Assembly: GCA_903887095.1 (NCBI GenBank)
Contig: CAISOQ010000268.1
Location: forward strand, 1-5,734
Reading direction: 5' to 3'
From: an uncultured Flavobacteriia bacterium
Lineage (GTDB): Bacteria > Bacteroidota > Bacteroidia > Flavobacteriales_D > Crocinitomicaceae
DNA length: 5,734 nucleotides
Position numbers and translations under genes: made by a program. Positions 1-4,906 of this stretch are shown here, piece by piece. Under the pieces are notes generated by a model. That model was not told the DNA's origin and ran no database searches. It saw only the letters and a program-made list of their open reading frames with translations. Positions within the stretch are counted from its first letter, which is position 1; each line of letters starts with the position of its first letter.

Positions 1-24
1 ATAAGTATTACTGGGTTTATTCTG

Positions 25-99
25 TGGGAGATGAGGGGTTCGAACCCCCGACCCCCTGCTTGTAAGGCAGGTGCTCTGAACCAGCTGAGCTAATCTCCC
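25..99 (-). tRNA. tRNA-Val (anticodon TAC)
   Basis: The reverse complement folds into a complete 75-nt cloverleaf. The acceptor strand GGGAGAT (99-93) pairs with ATCTCCC, and the D stem is GCTC/GAGC. The anticodon stem is CCTGC/GCAGG with loop CTTACAA, so the anticodon TAC lies at 64-62 and reads valine GTN codons, mainly GTA. The T stem has one G-T wobble and carries the standard TTCGAAC loop. The discriminator base is A at 25. No CCA end is encoded (the next bases are CAG), so CCA must be added by nucleotidyltransferase, as is usual in Bacteroidota. It is the distal member of a partial tandem duplication, and its nearest recognisable promoter lies upstream of the broken copy. Confidence 0.97.
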
Positions 100-127
100 A
101 ATATTTCAAATGTTCGTTAGAATCAGT

Positions 128-176
128 CCTGCTTGTAAGGCGTTGCTTCCGCCGCGGCGGACTGAGCTAATCTCCC
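128..176 (-). pseudogene. Broken partial copy of tRNA-Val (5' half only)
   Basis: On the minus strand this begins with the same 15 nt as the intact tRNA-Val (GGGAGATTAGCTCAG, 176-162) and ends with the same anticodon loop and 3' anticodon-stem strand (CTTACAAGCAGG, 139-128). The variable loop, T arm and 3' acceptor strand are absent. The D-arm segment CTGGTTCAG is replaced by the palindrome TCCGCCGCGGCGGA, and the 5' strand of the anticodon stem has lost one base and changed another, so that stem no longer pairs fully. It cannot form a tRNA by itself. It probably arose by tandem duplication of the neighbouring gene followed by decay or insertion. That origin is inference; the homology is directly visible. 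Confidence 0.85.
148..161. repeat. Perfect 14-bp GC-rich palindrome in the tRNA remnant
   Basis: The sequence TCCGCCGCGGCGGA is its own reverse complement, and 12 of its 14 bases are G or C although the surrounding intergenic DNA is AT-rich. It replaces 9 bases of the D-arm seen in the intact tRNA copy, and the flanking tRNA sequence resumes on both sides. In RNA it could form a 5-bp stem with a CGCG loop. It resembles a small dispersed palindromic repeat, but it occurs only once in this window, so membership of a repeat family cannot be shown here. Confidence 0.6.
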
Positions 177-220
177 AATATTTTAAATGTTCTTACCTCG
201 ATTGGTTGGAAACGGGATTG

Positions 221-251
221 CAAATATAAGGGTGTTTTTAATTTTAACAAG
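221..251 (-). promoter_or_regulatory. Bacteroidota-type promoter for the tRNA-Val transcript
   Basis: On the minus strand, CTTG (251-248) is followed after 19 nt by TATATTTG (228-221). The second element fits the Bacteroidota -7 consensus TAnnTTTG perfectly. The first matches the -33 element TTTG in three of four bases, and the spacing is within the known 19-21 nt range. Transcription would start near 214-217, about 40 nt before the broken tRNA copy, and would run through it into the intact tRNA-Val. The element lies just after the folC stop codon, so the tRNA locus need not depend on read-through. Confidence 0.75.
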
Positions 252-260
252 CGTTCGACT

Positions 261-290
261 GAAAAAAATCAAAAAAAATCACTGATTAAA
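261..290 (-). terminator. Possible weak termination tract after folC
   Basis: On the minus strand a run of 8 T and a run of 7 T, separated by GA, span and follow the folC stop codon. They are preceded by a very small AATC-AGT-GATT inverted repeat. A U-rich RNA tract here could help transcription end between folC and the tRNA promoter. The stem is only 4 bp and AT-rich, so this is not a convincing intrinsic terminator. Confidence 0.2.
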
Positions 291-1498
291 AAGAAACTGC
301 CAAAAACAAGAATTGTATCCTCCTCTTTAGCAAGCATTTTGACTTCTTCTATTGCCGTTTTTACATTTGAGAAAATTGGTGAGTCTAAATGGTTTTTTTT
401 ATTGAGCAGTCTAAATTGCTCTTTACTTAAGCTTCGTTGATTGCTGAAAGTGCAGAAATATCTTTTTGAATGATTAGGAAAAAGGTTTACAATGGATTCA
501 TAATCTTTGTCAGAACTACTTCCATAAACAATATGCAAAATTCCTGTTGTCATCTTGATTACGTCTGAAAGCGTTTTTTGAATACCATCTTTATTGTGTG
601 AAACATCTAGAATTATCAATGGTTTGTCTGCAATAACTTGCATTCTACCAATAATTCCCGTGTTTTTGGTTAGGTTATTTAAACCCTTTGCTATTGATTT
701 TTCTGAAATATTAAAACCTTTGGAGTTGAGTATATCAATTGAACACAAAACAGTATGAAGGTTTTTATTCTGATACGACCCTAAGAGCGGCAGTTGGTAG
801 TCATTCTTTAGATCGATCTCTTCACATAAAATACACTGGCTATCTAATTCACGTGCCCTTTTTTGAAATACACCCTTGCTTTCGGGATGTGTTTCACTAA
901 TCAGTACTGGAATATATTGCTTTATTATTCCTGCTTTTTCAAATGCAATTTCAGGAATTGAATTCCCAAGAAATTGAGTGTGTTCGAGAGAAATATTAGT
1001 GATGACCGAAATCAATGGTTGTATGACATTCGTAGCGTCAAGTCGACCGCCTAATCCAGTTTCTATAACGCAAATAGTGCAGTTTTTATCGAGAAAGTGA
1101 AGCAGTGCCATTGCGAACGTAATCTCAAAAAAAGAAGGGGTTATTTCATGTTCAGAACGTTGGATTAAATCACAAAATTCAACAACATTTTCTTCTGAAA
1201 TCATTTCTCCATTTACACGAATGCGTTCTCTGAAATCAACTAGATGAGGAGAAGTAAACAAACCAACTTTCTCACCCGATTCTGTCAAAATAGAAGCCAA
1301 CATAGATGAGGTAGAACCTTTACCATTTGAGCCTGCAATATGAATGAATTGCAATGACTTCTCAGGGTTTCCAATTAACTTACAAAGCGCTGTAATGTTT
1401 CCGAGATCTGGTTTGTAAGCAGATGCACCAATTTGTTGGTAAGAAGGAAATTGAGTAAAAAGCCAATCTATAGCTTTTTGGTACGATTTATTTGGCAT
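269..1498 (-). CDS. folC: Bifunctional dihydrofolate synthase / folylpolyglutamate synthase
   Basis: This 409-residue cytoplasmic ligase would join glutamate to dihydropteroate and add further glutamates to reduced folates, using ATP. The Mur-ligase-type architecture is complete. The P-loop is HIAGSNGKGS (53-62) and SPHL is at 83-86. ETGLGGRLDATN (146-157) and SLEHTQFLG (170-178) supply the usual metal-binding Glu and His. EKAGIIK (187-193) contains the lysine that is carbamylated in this family. The C-terminal domain has GRMQ (284-287), LDVSHNKDG (297-305) and VYGSSSDKD (324-332), and the protein ends in the typical GSFF block (400-403). Length is normal. The ATG overlaps the end of the tonB-like gene by 11 bp, which suggests translational coupling; AAAGG lies a few bases upstream of the start. 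The TGA stop falls in an 8-T run. Whether both activities are present cannot be read from sequence alone. Confidence 0.95.
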   Translation of the reverse strand: MPNKSYQKAIDWLFTQFPSYQQIGASAYKPDLGNITALCKLIGNPEKSLQFIHIAGSNGKGSTSSMLASILTESGEKVGLFTSPHLVDFRERIRVNGEMISEENVVEFCDLIQRSEHEITPSFFEITFAMALLHFLDKNCTICVIETGLGGRLDATNVIQPLISVITNISLEHTQFLGNSIPEIAFEKAGIIKQYIPVLISETHPESKGVFQKRARELDSQCILCEEIDLKNDYQLPLLGSYQNKNLHTVLCSIDILNSKGFNISEKSIAKGLNNLTKNTGIIGRMQVIADKPLIILDVSHNKDGIQKTLSDVIKMTTGILHIVYGSSSDKDYESIVNLFPNHSKRYFCTFSNQRSLSKEQFRLLNKKNHLDSPIFSNVKTAIEEVKMLAKEEDTILVFGSFFLISDFF

Positions 1499-2234
1499 TT
1501 ACCTTTACAGTCAGAAAAACTGATACTAAACCTGCCCCAGGATCTTTGCTGTATTTAACCTGATTTTTAACTGCAGAAATCACCTGATTAATGATGCGTT
1601 GGTCCGTAGTTGTTGTTTTAGACGCAAGGTTATTTGCAGAAACAACTTCACCAGCTTCATTTATCGTCATTTTCAAATAAATGGAAACATTAATGTCGGT
1701 TTCAATGTGGTCAACTGATGGGTTGTTCAATCGTGTTCGACCTTCTCCACTTCCATTACCACCACTTCCTGGACCTGTAGCACTTCCGCGGTCATTACCA
1801 AAGCCTTTTCCTGAACCGCTTCCTTTGCCGCCTCCATCACCGCCTGTTCCAAAAGGATTGTTGGATTGCTGTGTTGTAGAACTTGCATTGTTGCTGTTTG
1901 GAGCTGTATTATTGTTGCTTTGTCCAGAGTTTATTTTTGTATCGGAATGACTTTGCGTTACAAATTTTTCAGTTTGAGGTTTAGGCTCATCTATTTTGTC
2001 GTTCGTTGGAGTTCCGCTTCCAGAACCACCGCCACCTGATTCTACTACAACATTGTCAAGCATAAACTCTTCAATAACTTCATCCGAATTTAATGGCGGA
2101 ACATCTTCAGGAATAGGAGGGTAAACAAAAAAGGTAATAAAGTAGGATAGAATAAGCAATCCAAGTATCGATGCCGCAGAGGATATTAAAGCTATTTTGC
2201 GGTCTTTTGGGTCTTCTAATTCAAGGCTTAACAT
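1488..2234 (-). CDS. TonB-like energy transducer with Gly-rich periplasmic linker
   Basis: This 248-residue inner-membrane protein is predicted to carry energy from ExbB-ExbD to outer-membrane TonB-dependent transporters. It has a short cytoplasmic N-terminus (1-13), one transmembrane helix (about 14-38), a short acidic and proline-containing stretch (39-65), a Gly/Ser patch (67-74), an Asn/Ser/Thr-rich segment (about 96-127) and a Gly-rich segment (128-166). The compact C-terminal domain (about 172-248) has the TonB-type pattern: KMTINEAGEVVSA, a TTTTD turn, a helix, then VKY and a final strand LTVKV. The usual Pro/Lys-rich spacer of proteobacterial TonB is replaced by a Gly/Ser/Asn linker, as in many Bacteroidota transducers, and no clear YP motif is present. 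It starts 55 bp after exbD. A TolA-like or other envelope role in place of iron or glycan uptake cannot be excluded. Confidence 0.82.
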   Translation of the reverse strand: MLSLELEDPKDRKIALISSAASILGLLILSYFITFFVYPPIPEDVPPLNSDEVIEEFMLDNVVVESGGGGSGSGTPTNDKIDEPKPQTEKFVTQSHSDTKINSGQSNNNTAPNSNNASSTTQQSNNPFGTGGDGGGKGSGSGKGFGNDRGSATGPGSGGNGSGEGRTRLNNPSVDHIETDINVSIYLKMTINEAGEVVSANNLASKTTTTDQRIINQVISAVKNQVKYSKDPGAGLVSVFLTVKVNAK

Positions 2235-2289
2235 GATTCTCGGCTTTTTAATTACTCTTTTAACGAATCAAAATTGTTCTGTTACAACT

Positions 2290-2688
2290 TTATTGGTCTG
2301 ATTTTGTAGCTATAATCACTTTTAAATCATTTTCCATTCCAATTTGCAAGAGGTCAACAAGATCTTGCACCTGAAGATCAAAAGGGATTCGCAAGATCAC
2401 AGTCTTATCATTCAATTTTGCTGTTTCACTCAGCAAGACTTGCGCTATACTTCCAAAAGCTACTTCTTGTTTATCAACGTAGTATTGCTTTTCCTTAGTA
2501 ACTGTCAATGTTACATGCTGTTTGTTCGTCTTCTCATTTGCTTTTGACTCTGGCAAAGGAACTTTAATAACATTTGGATTTGCCAACGTTGAAATAATCA
2601 AGAAGAACAATAACAGGAAGAACATAATGTCGCTCAATGCAGAAGTAGCTACCTCTGCATGGAACCTTCTATTTCGTCTTATTGCCAT
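2290..2688 (-). CDS. exbD: Biopolymer transport protein ExbD/TolR family
   Basis: This 132-residue protein is the proton-channel partner of ExbB in the inner membrane. It has a basic cytoplasmic N-terminus (MAIRRNRRFH), one transmembrane helix (about 18-37) and a periplasmic domain (about 40-132). The helix begins with SALSDIMFF, placing Asp20 where the family has its essential proton-carrying aspartate (Asp25 in E. coli ExbD). The periplasmic domain has the expected pattern, with VPLPES after the helix and VILRIPFD (97-104) followed by a helix and KVIIATK (123-129). Length is typical. The ATG lies inside the end of exbB, with a 20-bp overlap, so the two are almost certainly translated from one mRNA and probably coupled. 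Confidence 0.93.
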   Translation of the reverse strand: MAIRRNRRFHAEVATSALSDIMFFLLLFFLIISTLANPNVIKVPLPESKANEKTNKQHVTLTVTKEKQYYVDKQEVAFGSIAQVLLSETAKLNDKTVILRIPFDLQVQDLVDLLQIGMENDLKVIIATKSDQ

Positions 2689-3433
2689 CGCTAGGTCGCT
2701 GAATAAGGTTTAAAAATTCTAGGTTCACTTTTTGAATTGCTAGGGCATAATTATCAATCATACCATTCAATAAGTGATACCCAGTAAATGCGATAATACC
2801 AACAATCAAACCGGATCCCGAACTGATCATCTTTTCATAAAGTCCACCAGAGATGTTTCCAATACTCACATTTTCAGTAATTGAGATGCTGTAAAAGATT
2901 TTGATTACCCCAGAGATCGTTCCAATGAATCCAAGAGTAGGAGCGATACCAGCAATTAGACCTAGGTGCCCCATGTTCTTTTCCATTTTACCAATCTCGA
3001 TGTTGGCCATTTTCTCCATGTTGGATTCAATTTCACCAATTGGTCTTCCGATGGTCATTACACCCTCGCGAATAACATTGCCATATGCTGAGTTATCTCT
3101 GGATAAAGTTTCTAACACTGGTTGTAAATTACCGGACTGAAGATTGGATTTAATCTCAGGCAGCAAATGATCATTGTACTTCGATACTCTGCGGATGTAT
3201 CGGAATTTTTCAATCATCACAACCAATGTATAAAACAACAGAATTCCAATTGGAATAAGGAAGAAACCACCTTTCATTAAGAACTCAAATGCAGATACTT
3301 CCTCGGTTATTTTGGCTGGATTTGTAACTGGAGCTGGAATGGCTTCAGTACCGGCAGTTTCTACTTGTGAATAAATTACAGTGGCAGCAAGCACGAATGT
3401 ACTCGCTATAAGGTATTTGAATTTGTTCTTCAT
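2669..3433 (-). CDS. exbB: MotA/TolQ/ExbB-family proton channel protein
   Basis: This 254-residue inner-membrane subunit would form the proton channel with ExbD. With the ATG at 3433 the protein begins MKNKFKY plus a hydrophobic signal-like helix (about 5-22), then a periplasmic Pro/Thr/Glu-rich segment. A second membrane helix (about 54-76) and a cytoplasmic loop follow. The two conserved channel helices are around IAPTLGFIGTISGV (163-176) and SSGSGLIVGIIAFTGY (204-219). Glu200 aligns by eye with E. coli ExbB Glu176, Ser205 with Thr181, and Ile214 with the proline of the IPA motif. The start is uncertain: an in-frame ATG at 3442 would add three residues, and a GTG at 3472 is less likely. The start at 3433 leaves the most normal signal-like N-terminus. 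It leads the exbB-exbD-tonB-folC cluster. Confidence 0.92.
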   Translation of the reverse strand: MKNKFKYLIASTFVLAATVIYSQVETAGTEAIPAPVTNPAKITEEVSAFEFLMKGGFFLIPIGILLFYTLVVMIEKFRYIRRVSKYNDHLLPEIKSNLQSGNLQPVLETLSRDNSAYGNVIREGVMTIGRPIGEIESNMEKMANIEIGKMEKNMGHLGLIAGIAPTLGFIGTISGVIKIFYSISITENVSIGNISGGLYEKMISSGSGLIVGIIAFTGYHLLNGMIDNYALAIQKVNLEFLNLIQRPSDGNKTK

Positions 3434-3455
3434 TGCAGACATAATTTTTGTAATG

Positions 3456-3541
3456 TAAAAGTATTCAATCACAATTCTATTTTAGAATGAGGCGGAATTA
3501 GATATTCACACTAAATTGTTATCTAAATGCGAATCTAAATG
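3456..3541 (-). promoter_or_regulatory. Candidate exbB control region with two inverted repeats
   Basis: Most of the gap between nhaD and exbB is symmetrical AT-rich DNA. ATTCTA-TTT-TAGAAT (3474-3488) is a perfect 6-bp inverted repeat with a 3-nt spacer. TTAGATA (3498-3504) and TATCTAA (3520-3526) form a perfect 7-bp inverted repeat with a 15-nt spacer. ATCTAAATG occurs twice 12 nt apart (3521-3529 and 3533-3541), the first copy overlapping the second repeat. On the minus strand TACTTTTA (3463-3456) is a 7-of-8 match to the TAnnTTTG element, but no good -33 TTTG is present. A promoter with operator sites for exbBD-tonB is plausible; the regulator is unknown. Such repeats can also arise by chance in AT-rich DNA. 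Confidence 0.3.
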
Positions 3542-3547
3542 ATAGCT

Positions 3548-4900
3548 TCAATTTAATAGCCAGAATGCTATGATTCCTGCTATATAACCTAGGAAGGCAA
3601 GAAAGGTTAAATTTTTTAAATACCAGGAAAAAGATATTTTTTCCATGCCCATAGCCACGACGCCTGCAGCACTACCAATTATAAGCATCGAACCTCCTGT
3701 TCCAGCGGCATATGCTAAAAGATGCCATACATCTGCATCTATTTGTTGATTAAACATACCCATACTGGCTGCTACAAGTGGAACATTGTCGAAAATTGCG
3801 GAAGCAAAACCAATCAACGTCACAAATTGAAAAGATGACATGGATTGATTTACTGTTTTTCCAAAATCATGTATCAAACCAGTGCTTTCTAGCGCTGCAA
3901 CAGTCATTAAGATTCCTAAGAAAAATAAAATGGAAGGAATTTCAATGCGAGAAACAGCTTTTAAAGTGGGACTTGTTTTCGATTCCCCATCTTCTTCTAT
4001 GGAGGTGAGTGTTAGCGTGCGTTTGCTTTTGTATTCTGAGAAAATGGCCATTATAGATAATGAAAGCATCATACCTAAATAGGGCGGGGTATGGGTTAAA
4101 GTTTTAAAAATTGGGACAAAAATAATCAGACCAACGCCGAGAATTAATGTGCCAGATGTACCTTTTTTTGTCAAATCTTTTTCTACGTTTCCTGAAATCG
4201 TTCCTTTGAAAACGTTCATAAACGATGCTAAAACAAGAGGTGTTAAAATATTAAGTAATGAGGGAATCACAAGTGTTTTAACCAGTTGCCAACTACTCAC
4301 TTTTTCGGCCATCCACAACATTGTAGTGGTTACATCTCCTATGGGAGACCAAGCACCACCTGCATTTGCCGCAATAATGATGAATCCTGTAAACCAAATA
4401 CGTTCCTTGTGCGCTGGTATTATTTTACGGATAATCGTAATTAGTACTATTGTTGCAGTTAGATTATCAATTACAGCTGACAGGCTAAATGTTAGAAGTG
4501 AGACGATCCACAACAGCTGAATCTTTTTTTGAGTCTTGATGACGTTTTTCACTGTTGAGAAACCATCAAAGTGATCAATGAGCTCAACAATTGTCATGGC
4601 ACCCATTAAAAAAACTAATATTTCAGCTGTTTTCCCTAAATGGTGAAGGAGTGTTGAATTGAAAAGTTCAATCCTGGAACTTGAATTGAAAAGATCAAGT
4701 CGAAAAAAATCAGTTTTACCTGTTATTGAATTTTCGGCAAGCCATTGGGTGATTGAAGTGTTTCCAACCATGATCAACGACCAAGCAATCACCATCATTA
4801 AAAGCGCTGGAATAAGCTTGTCTATCTTTAATCGGTGTTCAAAGATTATAAGGATGTAACCTAGAAGAAAGACAAAAACGAGTAAAAACGTAAAAGCCAT
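3548..4900 (-). CDS. nhaD: NhaD-type Na+/H+ antiporter
   Basis: This 450-residue polytopic inner-membrane protein of the ArsB/NhaD ion-transporter superfamily would expel Na+ (or Li+) in exchange for H+ and so help control sodium and pH. The hydropathy pattern suggests about 10-12 membrane helices. The protein has two halves, each with a related signature pair: SAVIDNLTATIV (141-152) with NAGGAWSPIGDVTT (179-192), then SAIFDNVPLVAA (367-378) with GTGGSMLIIGSAAGV (400-414). The Asp-Asn pairs at 145-146 and 371-372 lie in hydrophobic segments and are good candidates for ion binding. A hydrophilic loop (about 288-318) separates the halves. The length is close to that usual for NhaD. The ATG lies 6 bp after the dehydrogenase stop codon, so the two genes are probably co-transcribed. 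Direction and ion preference are inferred from the family. Confidence 0.92.
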   Translation of the reverse strand: MAFTFLLVFVFLLGYILIIFEHRLKIDKLIPALLMMVIAWSLIMVGNTSITQWLAENSITGKTDFFRLDLFNSSSRIELFNSTLLHHLGKTAEILVFLMGAMTIVELIDHFDGFSTVKNVIKTQKKIQLLWIVSLLTFSLSAVIDNLTATIVLITIIRKIIPAHKERIWFTGFIIIAANAGGAWSPIGDVTTTMLWMAEKVSSWQLVKTLVIPSLLNILTPLVLASFMNVFKGTISGNVEKDLTKKGTSGTLILGVGLIIFVPIFKTLTHTPPYLGMMLSLSIMAIFSEYKSKRTLTLTSIEEDGESKTSPTLKAVSRIEIPSILFFLGILMTVAALESTGLIHDFGKTVNQSMSSFQFVTLIGFASAIFDNVPLVAASMGMFNQQIDADVWHLLAYAAGTGGSMLIIGSAAGVVAMGMEKISFSWYLKNLTFLAFLGYIAGIIAFWLLN

Positions 4901-4906
4901 TTTGAC

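Larger units (their letters stand above)
55..192. repeat. Imperfect tandem duplication of tRNA-Val 5' half and leader
   Basis: Two segments repeat in order. Bases 55-68 equal 128-141 (14 of 14, anticodon loop region). Bases 85-115 match 162-192 (30 of 31, the mismatch being C107 versus T184). The second match covers the tRNA 5' end plus about 16 nt of 5' flank (on the minus strand GAACATTT, one variable base, then AAATATT). Because flanking DNA is included, the duplicated unit was larger than the tRNA gene, which points to tandem duplication rather than to insertion of a processed tRNA fragment. Confidence 0.85.

Noticed and set aside
1..24. Sequence downstream of tRNA-Val
   Set aside because: It is too short to judge. 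No second tRNA, stem-loop or gene start is visible before the window edge.
55..192. Attachment site of an integrated element at the tRNA gene
   Set aside because: Integrases usually duplicate the 3' end of a tRNA gene. Here the 5' half and its leader are duplicated, the copies are adjacent, and there is no integrase or cargo between them.
261..280. Frameshifted or slipped C-terminus of folC at the 8-T run
   Set aside because: One extra T would extend the frame by 29 codons through the tRNA promoter. The present stop already follows the conserved GSFF end and gives a normal family length, so no error needs to be assumed.
1681..1950. Plus-strand open frame encoding a Pro/Leu-rich peptide
   Set aside because: It is the antisense of the Gly-rich part of the tonB-like gene: Gly codons read as Pro on the other strand. 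There is no family match, and the sense frame has clear domain structure.
3470..3472. GTG start for exbB
   Set aside because: It would put 13 extra residues before a normal signal-like N-terminus and would overlap the candidate promoter. The ATG codons at 3442 and 3433 are better.
3556..3571. Hairpin ATAGC-CAGAAT-GCTAT as terminator of nhaD
   Set aside because: It lies inside the nhaD coding sequence, has only a 5-bp AT-rich stem and is not followed by a T tract on the transcribed strand.
4149..4520. Plus-strand open frame of 123 codons
   Set aside because: It lies wholly antisense to conserved NhaD motifs and looks like a shadow of that gene. The same holds for the shorter plus-strand frames opposite exbB, exbD and nhaD.
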